DNA of 64,000 nucleotides from JAYZQT01 sp964412235 (GTDB lineage Bacteria; Pseudomonadota; Alphaproteobacteria; MPNO01; UBA830): NCBI GenBank assembly GCA_964412235.1, contig CAYPNT010000002.1, forward strand, positions 69,684-133,683. Direction: 5' to 3'. Each line of letters opens with the position of its first letter. Position 1 is the stretch's first letter. The position numbers and the translations under genes were made by a program. The notes beneath the pieces are model-generated. The model had not been told where the DNA came from and did no database searches. It was given only the letters and a program-made list of their open reading frames with translations. Shown here piece by piece: positions 16,723 through 25,651 of the stretch.

Positions 16723-17595
16723 ATGTCAGATATACAATCCAAATTTGTCACCGTAGATGGAATAAATACGCACTATTTGGAAGCAGGAAAATCAAGAGGT
16801 GAGGCGCCAACGGTCGCGTTATTGCATTCGGGAGAATTCGGTGGGTGTGCAGAAATAAGTTGGGAATATACCATACCGGCTTTAGCAGAACACTTCCACG
16901 TCATAGCGCCTGATTGGCTGGGGTTTGGACGAACTGATAAGATATACGATTTCGCGGATCAACGCTCTCGCGTCTACAATCATATGTCCCGTTTCTACGA
17001 AGTCATTGGTGTTACGGAGGCTGATTTTATTGGAAATTCTATGGGTGGTTCCAATTTAGCCCGCATTATAGCTGACCCGCCCCTGATATTACCTGTGCGT
17101 TCTGCAATACTCTGCTCGGGAGGCGGATTCACACCGCTCACCGACGAACGCAAGGTTTTGCTCGCCTATGATGGCACAGCCAAAGCTATGAGAGATCTTT
17201 TACACGCGATGTTGCATGATCCAAAATGGGGAAATGACCCCGATTACGTCGCCCGGCGCCAGGAAATGGCGTTAATGCCTGGTGCATTTGAATGTGCATC
17301 AGCGCCACGCCTTAAATTGCCTAAGCCGCAACCGCCAAAAGCCGAGGCACCCGAGCAAGGATTTGGAATACCCGACAACACAGTTTATGAAAACGTTGAA
17401 ATTCCTGTGCTGATCGTTGCAGGAAAAAATGACCCCTTGCGTGAAGCCGGGTATTCAAACGACCTCGCTGCTCGAATTCGAGATAACGAGCACCATGTCT
17501 ACGAAAACTGTGGCCATTGCCCAAATATCGAGTACGCGGATAAATTCAATGCACATGCCATTGATTTTTTAAAACGTGTGCATGCAAACATATAA
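16723..17595 (+). CDS. Alpha/beta-fold hydrolase
   Basis: The 290-residue protein has an N-terminal HSGEFGGCAEISWEY oxyanion region, the nucleophile motif GNSMGGS and a C-terminal NCGHCPNIEYADKF with the triad histidine. The acidic residue is probably in GKNDPL. The family includes meta-cleavage-product hydrolases of the MhpC/BphD type and esterases. Coupling to the two flavin monooxygenase genes suggests it cleaves their product. A proline/lysine-rich stretch near residues 194-206 is unusual for the fold and may be a flexible lid. Confidence 0.82.
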   Translation: MSDIQSKFVTVDGINTHYLEAGKSRGEAPTVALLHSGEFGGCAEISWEYTIPALAEHFHVIAPDWLGFGRTDKIYDFADQRSRVYNHMSRFYEVIGVTEADFIGNSMGGSNLARIIADPPLILPVRSAILCSGGGFTPLTDERKVLLAYDGTAKAMRDLLHAMLHDPKWGNDPDYVARRQEMALMPGAFECASAPRLKLPKPQPPKAEAPEQGFGIPDNTVYENVEIPVLIVAGKNDPLREAGYSNDLAARIRDNEHHVYENCGHCPNIEYADKFNAHAIDFLKRVHANI

Positions 17596-17630
17596 AAAAA
17601 CGGTGGACGCCTGTTCAAACAGACGTCCAC
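17594..17630 (-). terminator. Rho-independent terminator for the leftward hydratase-lyase unit
   Basis: GTGGACG (17603-17609) pairs with CGTCCAC (17624-17630), and the inner CTGT/ACAG closes on a TCAA loop. Read leftward, the stem is followed after two bases by seven T (17594-17600). It sits at the convergent junction and lies downstream of the gene at 17724-18557. Confidence 0.7.
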
Positions 17631-17723
17631 TGTAGAAATCGGCGTATGTTGTCACAAATAATGGTAGCAAACGGTTACTTGAATAAAAATAATGCTATTA
17701 GCGTTCGGTATTTGCGGAGAAAA

Positions 17724-18557
17724 TTAGGTGTCCCTAGTCACAGCCTCCAGACCCGGACGATAGGTCTTCTTATCAAGAAACTCTTCCATTCCCCGTGCAC
17801 GGGTATTCTCGTTATCCATAAACCGCAGTGCCTGGATTTTAGTCATTAAATATTCATACGCCTGTGGCACATCCATACTACCAACATTTCTAATTGCCTG
17901 TTTGGTAAACGCAAGAGCCACCGGGCTTTTTGACATCAATTCGCGGGCAAGAGCAACTGTCTCTTCCCGAAGTTGTTCTGCTGGTACAGCTATATCAGCT
18001 AGATTCATCTCTACGGCTTTTTTACCATCGAACGTTCGGCCGGTCATAGAATAAAACATCGCGTTTCTGAAAGGCATCCTGTCAACAATAACCTTAGACA
18101 CGATACCCCCGGGAATAATTCCCCAGTTTATCTCTGATAATCCATAAACAGCATCTTCGGCCGTAACAACGAGATCACAATTTGATAGAGGAACAAACGC
18201 GCCGCCGAATAAATAACCATTGACCATAGCTATTGAGGGTTTACGAGAATTGGTCAAAACATCCCAGGACCAATGCTTATTCGCTGTAAATGACTTGAAC
18301 TGTGCTTCTGGATTGTTGTCGGTTTCTCTAAAATATTCCCGCAGATCCATACCCGCACTCCAGCTATTGCCAGCGCCCGTTAATACGATCACCTTTGCCG
18401 CTGGGTCTGTTTCCAACGCCATCAAAACTTCCTCCATTTCATAATGAAGTGTCGGATTCATCGCATTTCGTTTTTCCGGACGATTGAAAGTAACCCACGC
18501 AATTCCTTCTTCATCTATCTCCACGTCGACACAAGTTAAGTCATCACGAATAGCCAT
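17724..18557 (-). CDS. Hydroxycinnamoyl-CoA (feruloyl-CoA) hydratase-lyase
   Basis: The 277-residue crotonase-fold protein closely resembles hydroxycinnamoyl-CoA hydratase-lyase. It shares the LTGAGNSWSAGMDLREYF segment and GLSEINWGI with the catalytic E142 (E143 in the Pseudomonas enzyme), and TGRTFDGKKAVEMNL. It would turn feruloyl-CoA into vanillin and acetyl-CoA. At the site equivalent to S123 the residue appears to be V122 (GGAFVPL), a difference worth checking. The next gene upstream on the strand is an NDP-forming acyl-CoA synthetase, matching the FerA/FerB pairing of sphingomonads. A general enoyl-CoA hydratase is the alternative. Confidence 0.85.
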   Translation of the reverse strand: MAIRDDLTCVDVEIDEEGIAWVTFNRPEKRNAMNPTLHYEMEEVLMALETDPAAKVIVLTGAGNSWSAGMDLREYFRETDNNPEAQFKSFTANKHWSWDVLTNSRKPSIAMVNGYLFGGAFVPLSNCDLVVTAEDAVYGLSEINWGIIPGGIVSKVIVDRMPFRNAMFYSMTGRTFDGKKAVEMNLADIAVPAEQLREETVALARELMSKSPVALAFTKQAIRNVGSMDVPQAYEYLMTKIQALRFMDNENTRARGMEEFLDKKTYRPGLEAVTRDT

Positions 18558-18601
18558 AAGTATCCCTCTCTGTATTTAGGTTTAAATTAAAGTTTTTCAT
18601 A

Positions 18602-20092
18602 TCACGATCGTTGTATGCGGCGCTGCCGTTGATAAAAATGACAAACCAAACCTAGTGACCGAACCGCAGCGGTTGGTTCTACATACATAGGAATACCCGC
18701 AGCAGCCATCTCAACTCGATGTTCCCGGGTTGTGGTTGCCGAAAGGGCTATTAAGATATGTGGATATTGCTGTGCGCGGGCAATTAATCCACTGGAAAGC
18801 GGCTCCCAATGGCGATCAATCAAACCGAGGTGTGTCATAAATAACGTCATGCAATCGTATCGACCCGATGCTAGTGCAATGTCCATGAAGCTGAGGGGTA
18901 TATCCATGTCCATAATGCCCGGCCCCGCCGTGTCCGTTGGATTTAGGGGAGATGCGAAAGGAACAATGCCTAATAATTGCTGTTTTAGTTTAGAATTCAA
19001 GTCGGGCATCTTCAATCCAGCCTGATCGGCAGCGTCCGCAATCAGTGCTCCTACCCCACCCGATATTGTCACGGCCCCAAAGTTTATAGAGTAAGGTATA
19101 ATATTGGGAGCAAATGCGGCTGTTATATCTGCAAGGTCTTCCAGTGAGTGCGCGCGTATCGCGCCCGACTGCCGCACCACACCATCAAAGACCTTATCAT
19201 ACCCTGCCAATGACGCGGTATGGGATAACGTAGCACGTGCACCCAATTTGCTCGTCCCCGCCTTTAGAAGAATGACCGGCTTGCCCGCCTTATCCGCGCT
19301 TTCGAGAGCGTCAACAAGTTTTCTACCCTCGGGTAATCCCTCTAAATAAAGGACGATCGTTGATGTTTGACTATCCTGCACGAGCCAAGACAAGCAATCA
19401 GCAACGTCAATGTCTGACTGGTTGCCGGTAGTCACCCATTTCCCAATGCCTACCCCTCGATCACGCAACAGAACCATTAGATGGATACCGATCGCACCTG
19501 ATTGGCTTACAATCGCTGTATTCCCTGATAGAGGAAAACCTCGTCCCCCATAATGCTCGAACGAACTGGTAAATGTTCCGTAAAACTCCTTTGATCTGTT
19601 AAACACACCCATGCAATTAGGTCCCAATATTCGCATTCCACCCCCGCGCGCAATTTTAACCAGGTGTTTTTGTGCGGCGTAACCTTTTTTGCCGAGTTCG
19701 GCATAACCCGCTGAAAATATCACCGCGACCCGAACACCCGCATCAACACAGCTATATATCGCAGCTTCCACAGAAGCCGCTGGAACCGAAATAATGGCGC
19801 AATCTATCGGACCGTCGATCTCAGCTATATTTGGAACAGCAGGCACACCTTGCACAAAATCAACAGTAGGATTCACAGGAATTAACTGACCCGAAAAACC
19901 TCTCGTCTTCATATAATTTATAGGTAATCCACCAAATTTTTGTGGGTCCGTAGATGCGCCGATTACCGCAACGGTTCGCGGCAAAAAAAGGGGATCGAGA
20001 TCCTGTTGGATTTTAGATACCTTAGAAATTTTTAATGCCAAATAAGATGTTTTTGAAATCACAAGATTGACCTTCTTGCCCATCCAGAGCAA
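18602..20092 (-). CDS. NDP-forming acyl-CoA synthetase, alpha-type part only (FerA-like, no ATP-grasp domain)
   Basis: The frame of up to 496 residues holds the CoA-binding Rossmann domain (LFLPRTVAVIGASTDPQKFG), the flavodoxin-like ligase-CoA domain with SQSGAIG, and the phosphohistidine motif LSHTASLAG. In FerA and other fused enzymes an ATP-grasp domain of about 220 residues follows; here the protein stops after the usual linker (GIPMYVEPTAAVRSLG). ATP-grasp must therefore come from another gene, and none is seen in the window. The start is uncertain: TTG at 20092 and ATG at 20083 lie inside an inverted repeat, so a later TTG or GTG near 20060 is possible. Pairing with the hydratase-lyase suggests ferulate activation. 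Confidence 0.78.
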   Translation of the reverse strand: MLWMGKKVNLVISKTSYLALKISKVSKIQQDLDPLFLPRTVAVIGASTDPQKFGGLPINYMKTRGFSGQLIPVNPTVDFVQGVPAVPNIAEIDGPIDCAIISVPAASVEAAIYSCVDAGVRVAVIFSAGYAELGKKGYAAQKHLVKIARGGGMRILGPNCMGVFNRSKEFYGTFTSSFEHYGGRGFPLSGNTAIVSQSGAIGIHLMVLLRDRGVGIGKWVTTGNQSDIDVADCLSWLVQDSQTSTIVLYLEGLPEGRKLVDALESADKAGKPVILLKAGTSKLGARATLSHTASLAGYDKVFDGVVRQSGAIRAHSLEDLADITAAFAPNIIPYSINFGAVTISGGVGALIADAADQAGLKMPDLNSKLKQQLLGIVPFASPLNPTDTAGPGIMDMDIPLSFMDIALASGRYDCMTLFMTHLGLIDRHWEPLSSGLIARAQQYPHILIALSATTTREHRVEMAAAGIPMYVEPTAAVRSLGLVCHFYQRQRRIQRS

Positions 20093-20097
20093 GAAGG
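20071..20097. promoter_or_regulatory. 9-bp inverted repeat in a divergent control region
   Basis: CCTTCTTGC (20071-20079) and GCAAGAAGG (20089-20097) form a perfect inverted repeat around a 9-base spacer. It lies between the leftward acyl-CoA synthetase and the rightward acyl-CoA dehydrogenase. It could be an operator for a dimeric regulator such as a MarR- or FadR-type protein, or a hairpin in the leader of the leftward mRNA. Confidence 0.5.
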
Positions 20098-20133
20098 CTC
20101 TACTAGGATAACGAAATTATACCGAGCTACAAC

Positions 20134-21294
20134 ATGCCTATTAGCTTCCGCACTGATAACGATAAGGAAAAAACGTTTCGTTCTGATGTCCGCGACTGGG
20201 TTTCTAACACCCTGCCTGATGATTTAAAGGGTTGGTCCACACGTCCGCCGTTTGACCGTGCGATGTGGTGGCACAAACAACTCTACACAAAGGGTTGGAT
20301 TGCCCCAGCCTGGCCGAAGATCTACAACGGCATGGAAGCTTCTTTAAATGAGCAGATCATTCTCAAAGAAGAACTCGCACGCGCGGGAGCACCAGAAATT
20401 TCAGCTCAAGGTATCAACCATGTAGGACCCGTGTTGATGGCGTATGGGACGGATCAGCAAAAAGAACGGTTTCTTCAGCCAATATTAACTGGGGAGGAAA
20501 CTTGGTGTCAGGGTTATTCCGAACCAGGGGCAGGATCCGACCTCGCCAGCCTGCGAACAAGGGCCGACCTTGATGGTGATTATTTTATTATTAACGGATC
20601 AAAGATATGGACCACGTGGGCTCATTATTCAGACTGGATCTTTGCGCTCGTGCGAAGCGACCCCCATGCGCCTCGGAAACAAGCGGGTATAAGCTTTGTC
20701 CTGATTGATCTAAAAACATCTGGTATAGAGATACGACCAATAAAAACAATCGCCGGAGACGACGAGTTTGCGGAAGTATTTTTTGACGACGTTCGCGTTC
20801 CAATGTCAAACCTTGTAGGCGAACTCCACGACGGGTGGCGGGTTGCCAACGCACTCCTCGCTCATGAAAGACTTGGAACTGCAAATCCTCAACTGCTTTT
20901 TGATGCGCTCGAACGCGTAAAAAAGGTGGCAGCTGCCACTGGGGCCTTGGATGATCCCTATTTTCAGGATCGCCTTGCAGAGATTGATATCGACACAGTG
21001 GGATTTTCCGCCATGTTCGCTCACGCCGCTGAAATTGCTAATGCAGAGCAGTCGCTAGGTCTAGATGCATCGATTATGAAAATTAATGGTACGGAGCTTC
21101 TTCAACGAATAGCGGATCTGTTGCTTGATGCGGCAGGTAGCCACGGGGCACTCACTGAACGCATGGACACAGGCTCCGGGCCGATTGAGGTCGCGGCTCT
21201 ATTTCTTCAAGTCCGACGGGCAAGTATTTATGGTGGATCTAACGAAATACAGCGAAATATTCTGGCAAAGAGGGTGCTCGGACTACCAAGTTGA
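20134..21294 (+). CDS. Acyl-CoA dehydrogenase
   Basis: The 386-residue FAD enzyme has the family motifs: WCQGYSEPGAGSDLASL in the middle domain, the GSKIWTTWAHYSDW strand, and the C-terminal YGGSNEIQRNILAKRVLG. It oxidises an acyl-CoA to the 2-enoyl-CoA and passes electrons to ETF. Divergent arrangement with the FerA-like synthetase gene suggests shared control, possibly for side-chain shortening of phenylpropanoid-CoA esters. Substrate chain length cannot be read from the sequence. Confidence 0.9.
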   Translation: MPISFRTDNDKEKTFRSDVRDWVSNTLPDDLKGWSTRPPFDRAMWWHKQLYTKGWIAPAWPKIYNGMEASLNEQIILKEELARAGAPEISAQGINHVGPVLMAYGTDQQKERFLQPILTGEETWCQGYSEPGAGSDLASLRTRADLDGDYFIINGSKIWTTWAHYSDWIFALVRSDPHAPRKQAGISFVLIDLKTSGIEIRPIKTIAGDDEFAEVFFDDVRVPMSNLVGELHDGWRVANALLAHERLGTANPQLLFDALERVKKVAAATGALDDPYFQDRLAEIDIDTVGFSAMFAHAAEIANAEQSLGLDASIMKINGTELLQRIADLLLDAAGSHGALTERMDTGSGPIEVAALFLQVRRASIYGGSNEIQRNILAKRVLGLPS

Positions 21295-21326
21295 CGTCTG
21301 AGGTTAGACACAGGATACAGTCTTTG

Positions 21327-21349
21327 CTTTTGTCCTCGTCAAAAGTTTT
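21327..21349 (+). terminator. Possible weak terminator after the acyl-CoA dehydrogenase gene
   Basis: CTTTTG and CAAAAG form a 6-bp stem around a 7-base loop, followed by TTTT. The stem is AT-rich and short, so this is tentative. The remaining spacer up to the sulfatase start at 21540 shows no recognisable gene. Confidence 0.3.
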
Positions 21350-21539
21350 CGATTTAAACGCCGGATTAGTTTTATTCGCGCATGTTACTAAACAATTCTT
21401 AAACAGAAGCGTAAATAATGCTTTCTTTTTGTAGAAATTTAAATGGGCTTCGTTTATTCACGGTTTTAGCCACAAACGGCCAAATGACTTTCCCACCTAT
21501 GCTCGACAAAATTAATAAATCTGAGGAAACATCGAAAAC

Positions 21540-23168
21540 ATGGGAACAGTAAAAAACATTCTTTTCATCATGTGTGATCAACTACGGTGGGATTATTTAT
21601 CCTGCAACGGTCATCCGCACCTCGAAACGCCGAATATCGATAGGCTCGCAGAAAAAGGGATAAATTTTACTCAGGCTTTTGTTCAATCACCCCTTTGCGG
21701 GCCGTCGCGAATGTGTTTCCTCACAGGTCGCTACGTCCATAGTCACGGTGCAACGTGGAATGGTGTTCCCCTATCCGTTGGCCAAACTAATATCGGTGAC
21801 TTTATGAGGCCGTTTGGCCTCCGCTGTGCTTTGGTCGGTAAAACCCATATGGAACCAGACAAGGAGGGAATGGAAAGGCTCGGCGTCGATCGAATGTCCC
21901 ACCTCGGACTACTGACAGAACAATGCGGGCTCGAGCCCGTGGAACGTGACGACGGGCTTTGGCCGAACAAGCTGGTCGACCCAAATTACGCTTATAACAA
22001 ATATCTTAAATCCAAGGGATATGATGGAGATAATCCATGGCATGACTGGGCAAACGCAGCTGAGGGGCCTAATGGAGAAATACTCTCAGGCTGGTATCTA
22101 GACAGCAACCACCTCCCCGCTCGTATAAAGGAAGAAGATTCCGAAACGCCCTATATGACGGGCCGCGCAATTGAGTTCATGGAAGAACAGGGAAACAATC
22201 CATTCTTATTACACCTGTCGTATATAAAACCCCACTGGCCATACATTGCACCGGCCCCGTATCACAATCTTTATGGTCACAACAAGATTTTGCCCGCTGT
22301 TCGATCAGAAGCGGAACGAGAAAACCCTCACCCGGTAATTTCCGCACACATGAAACACTCGGAAAGTCTCAACTTTTCAATAGACGAGGTAAGAAACAAC
22401 GTCCTTCCCGCATACATGGGCCTGATCAAACAAATAGATGACCAAATGGGACGGCTGTTCTCCTGGATGGAGACTTCGGGTCGTATGGAAGATACGATGA
22501 TCGTTTTTACATCGGACCATGGAGATTACTTAGGTGATCATTGGCTCGGGGAAAAAGAAATGCTGCATGACTGCTCGGTACGTGTGCCGATGATTATATA
22601 TGACCCCGACCCGGCCGCCGACAAGACCCGCGGCACAAGAAACAAGTCGCTTGTTGAATCCCTCGACGTAATCCCAACGTTTCTAGATGTAATGGGGGGA
22701 ATGAATGACAAAGAACATTTACTGGAAGGCAAGTCATTACTTGGAACCCTTCGAGGACGTCAAAAAAACGAACTCAGGGACGCGGTTTTTGCTGAAATAG
22801 ACTACTCCTTCAAGCCGGCACGCAAATATACAGAAAAGCAACCGTATGAGGCCCGCGGATATATGCTCCGCACTCGACTTTGGAAATACCTCCTTTGGGA
22901 GGGCTTTGAACCCCAATTGTTTGATCTCACTATTGATCCTAACGAATTCAATGACCTTGGCAGCTCGCCAACACACTTAAAGATAAGAACCGAATTACAC
23001 GAGCGCCTATTTCACTGGCTGAGGACACGCGCAACACGCACAACAATTTCGGAGGCGACCGTTCGCCAACGAACAGGTGGAGCACCGAAACAGGGTATTA
23101 TCATTGGCGAATGGTCACCGGATGAAACTATCAAAGGCGACCCGGACTCGGGATATTGGATGGAATAA
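21540..23168 (+). CDS. Type I sulfatase (formylglycine-dependent)
   Basis: The 542-residue protein has the type I sulfatase signature CGPSRMCFLTGR, with C53 to be converted to formylglycine by a maturation enzyme. The N-terminal MCDQLRWDYL gives the metal-binding aspartate, and VFTSDHGDYLGDHW gives the later Asp-His metal ligands. No signal peptide is seen, so it is probably cytoplasmic. Candidates include arylsulfatase, choline sulfatase and phosphonate monoesterase types; the cytoplasmic location and the family length fit the last two as well. It is single, between the acyl-CoA dehydrogenase and the convergent gamma-glutamyltransferase-like gene. Confidence 0.88.
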   Translation: MGTVKNILFIMCDQLRWDYLSCNGHPHLETPNIDRLAEKGINFTQAFVQSPLCGPSRMCFLTGRYVHSHGATWNGVPLSVGQTNIGDFMRPFGLRCALVGKTHMEPDKEGMERLGVDRMSHLGLLTEQCGLEPVERDDGLWPNKLVDPNYAYNKYLKSKGYDGDNPWHDWANAAEGPNGEILSGWYLDSNHLPARIKEEDSETPYMTGRAIEFMEEQGNNPFLLHLSYIKPHWPYIAPAPYHNLYGHNKILPAVRSEAERENPHPVISAHMKHSESLNFSIDEVRNNVLPAYMGLIKQIDDQMGRLFSWMETSGRMEDTMIVFTSDHGDYLGDHWLGEKEMLHDCSVRVPMIIYDPDPAADKTRGTRNKSLVESLDVIPTFLDVMGGMNDKEHLLEGKSLLGTLRGRQKNELRDAVFAEIDYSFKPARKYTEKQPYEARGYMLRTRLWKYLLWEGFEPQLFDLTIDPNEFNDLGSSPTHLKIRTELHERLFHWLRTRATRTTISEATVRQRTGGAPKQGIIIGEWSPDETIKGDPDSGYWME

Positions 23169-23171
23169 ACT

Positions 23172-24761
23172 TTAAATGCCCGCGGACTTACCATCAGACC
23201 TTGGATCAGAAGCTCCCTCCATTAATCCGTTTTTATTTAAGACTACTGCACCCGCATGGCCCATGAGATTGGAGAAGGGTTGTATAATTTCAAAATCATG
23301 ACCCGCGGACCTCAACTCAGGGAAAATGCTCTCGTCAAACCGAGCTTCTAACTTCAGGTTTGTTCCCGTGTCACCCCATGTACGGCCTAACAAAAACCGT
23401 GGTGCTGTAATAGCCTGCTGTAGTCCTTGTCCGTATTGTACATGTCGGGAATAGATTAACGATTGGGTTTGGGGTTGGCCCTCTCCGCCCATTGCACCAA
23501 ACGAAAGAACCCGGTCATCGGCTAATTCAGCTAAAGCTGGGTTTAAGGTGTGGAACGGTCGACGGCCCGGAGCCAATTGATTTACAGACCCATCTTTCAG
23601 CGAAAAGCTACAGCCTCGATTTTGCCATAAAATCCCTGTGTCCTCGAGTACGACACCTGATCCGAATTCCCAGTAGATACTCTGGATAAACGACACAGCA
23701 TTCCCGTCTTTATCGAGGGCGCCCATCCATACTGTATCGCCTTCTTGGGCAGTTGCAGACCAGGGAAGTGCTTGGCGGTGGTCAATCTTTTTAGCCAATG
23801 CGTCTAAATAATTAGCCGTTAGAAAACCCTCCGGCTTCACTGTCATCACAGCCGGATCTTGTACGTGGGCATCACGAATAAGAAATGCCTGTTTGATGCA
23901 CTCCAGGAGAACATGAATATGTGCAAACGTATCTGGTTCGGGAACGGGAATGCGATCAAATAAACCCAACGTTATGAGGGAAACGACCCCTTGTGTAGGA
24001 GGTGGCATGTTCCAAACTGTCCCAGTCGATAGTTGAACGTTTAAAGGCGTTAAAATTCTAGCAGAATGGGACTCGAGGTCTTTGATGGAGAGTGGTGTTC
24101 CCGCTCTTTCTAAATCAGCAGCAATATCACGGGCGATTGGGCCACGATAAAATGAATCAAACCCATCGATTACCAGACGTCGCAATGTAGCGCCCAGTCG
24201 CTGCTGTTTAAATAATTCACCCTCTTTAGGCGGCATTCCATTTAATAAGAACGCGCGCTCAAAACCCGGGATAGACCTTAACTCATTTAATTTTTCACTG
24301 GTGGTACGAGCCTGGTTTTCTGTCATCGGAAACCCTCGCTCAGCGTAAAATATAGCGGGTTCCAGAAGCCGCTCTCGGGATTGATTTCCCCCCAATTTTG
24401 ACCCTAGATCCAGTGCCACATTCCACCCGGATAACGTTCCCGCCACCGTGTTGGCTGCAAGAGGACCGCGGGTGGGAATATTGGTGTGCCCTTTGGTTCG
24501 ATATAGTTGGACTTCCGCGCTCGCGGCAGCGGCGCCACAAGCATCTATTCCAATGGGTTTTTTACCTGATGGCTTGATGATCCAAAATCCATCTCCACCT
24601 ATGGCATTCATGTGTGGGTAGACCACCGGAATAATTGCAGCCATTGCAACCATAGCCTCGATAGCATTACCACCGTCACGCAGAACATCTCGGCCTATAT
24701 CAGAAGCGAGATGATGGGGTGCCGTTACAATACCTCCGGTGGAATAGACCGAGCTAAGCAA
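23172..24761 (-). CDS. Gamma-glutamyltransferase-family Ntn hydrolase
   Basis: The protein of about 529 residues follows the gamma-glutamyltranspeptidase fold: GGNAIEAMVAMAA near the N-terminus, IGGDGFWII, and a self-cleavage site at GDTVWMGALDKDGNAVSFIQ where the Thr is the likely nucleophile. It lacks a signal peptide, unlike classic periplasmic GGT, and resembles cytoplasmic members of unknown substrate. I chose the TTG at 24761 because AGGAG lies 7 bases upstream; it overlaps the MBL gene end by 8 bases. It may cleave an amide or glutathione-type conjugate. Confidence 0.82.
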   Translation of the reverse strand: MLSSVYSTGGIVTAPHHLASDIGRDVLRDGGNAIEAMVAMAAIIPVVYPHMNAIGGDGFWIIKPSGKKPIGIDACGAAAASAEVQLYRTKGHTNIPTRGPLAANTVAGTLSGWNVALDLGSKLGGNQSRERLLEPAIFYAERGFPMTENQARTTSEKLNELRSIPGFERAFLLNGMPPKEGELFKQQRLGATLRRLVIDGFDSFYRGPIARDIAADLERAGTPLSIKDLESHSARILTPLNVQLSTGTVWNMPPPTQGVVSLITLGLFDRIPVPEPDTFAHIHVLLECIKQAFLIRDAHVQDPAVMTVKPEGFLTANYLDALAKKIDHRQALPWSATAQEGDTVWMGALDKDGNAVSFIQSIYWEFGSGVVLEDTGILWQNRGCSFSLKDGSVNQLAPGRRPFHTLNPALAELADDRVLSFGAMGGEGQPQTQSLIYSRHVQYGQGLQQAITAPRFLLGRTWGDTGTNLKLEARFDESIFPELRSAGHDFEIIQPFSNLMGHAGAVVLNKNGLMEGASDPRSDGKSAGI

Positions 24762-25611
24762 TTCGGGTCTCCTGTCCTTTACCGATATGCACTTCTGCAA
24801 CAGGATTAAGTCCAATTTTAGAAACTGAATGTCGTTTAAAAAGTTCGGGGTCGTGGCCGGGTATAATGCGCCTTAAATCATCCTCGACCACTTCACGTAT
24901 GGCTCGATAGCCCTTGATCAAATTCCACGTATTCCCCTGAACATAAGCTGGTGGCCACATTTTTTCGATATTTTCATACCAATAAACACAGTCTCCCGCG
25001 ATAACATAAGGCCCATTAGTTGTCGTGATTTCAACCCATTGGCAACCGAACGTGTGAGAGTCACGCGCGAGACGACATATAATTCCCGGAACTAATTCTG
25101 TATCACCTTCCAGAAACGTGACCCTTCCGGCGGCCAACAATTCTTCCAACATATCAAAGTCTGCTCTTCGCATTGACGAAAGCGGCCACATACTTGTGTC
25201 GGAACCCAACGCTCCGGGTAATTCATACACTTTCTTCCAGCCCACATACTCACACGTTTGAACATAAAATCTTGCGTTGGGAAATTGATCGAGGTTGCCA
25301 GCATGGTCGAAATGCAGGTGCGTTAGAATGACGTCTTCTATCTCTTCTGGGCGAACACCAATTTTATTTAGGATCACTTCTGGACTTTCTACGTTCTTGT
25401 ATTTCTTCCCACTTGGCGACCAATCACCCTTCATTCCTGTATCGACTAGTATGGGACGTTCATCCCCTAATTCACCTCCATAGATCAGCGAATACACCAT
25501 GGGGTTGCGGACCCGACCAGTGTTGGAATTTATAAGGGTGCCACCAAAGAAATCACGGGGCATGTCGGACTGGGCATACTGAAATGCCCAAATCGACCAA
25601 TCTATGGTCAT
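24754..25611 (-). CDS. Metallo-beta-lactamase-fold hydrolase (lactonase-like)
   Basis: The 285-residue protein has the dinuclear zinc motif THLHFDHAGN, a further His in RDSHTFGCQ, an Asp in VIAGDCVYWYEN and a last His in IPGHDPELF. The pattern fits the N-acyl homoserine lactonase-like branch of the superfamily, though many members hydrolyse other lactones or thioesters. It is coupled to the gamma-glutamyltransferase-like gene through an 8-base overlap and lies 40 bases downstream of the quinone oxidoreductase gene. These three probably share one transcript. Confidence 0.83.
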   Translation of the reverse strand: MTIDWSIWAFQYAQSDMPRDFFGGTLINSNTGRVRNPMVYSLIYGGELGDERPILVDTGMKGDWSPSGKKYKNVESPEVILNKIGVRPEEIEDVILTHLHFDHAGNLDQFPNARFYVQTCEYVGWKKVYELPGALGSDTSMWPLSSMRRADFDMLEELLAAGRVTFLEGDTELVPGIICRLARDSHTFGCQWVEITTTNGPYVIAGDCVYWYENIEKMWPPAYVQGNTWNLIKGYRAIREVVEDDLRRIIPGHDPELFKRHSVSKIGLNPVAEVHIGKGQETRIA

Positions 25612-25651
25612 TCGATCTTCGCCTTTCTAGGCACTAAGGCCACAAATCTAC

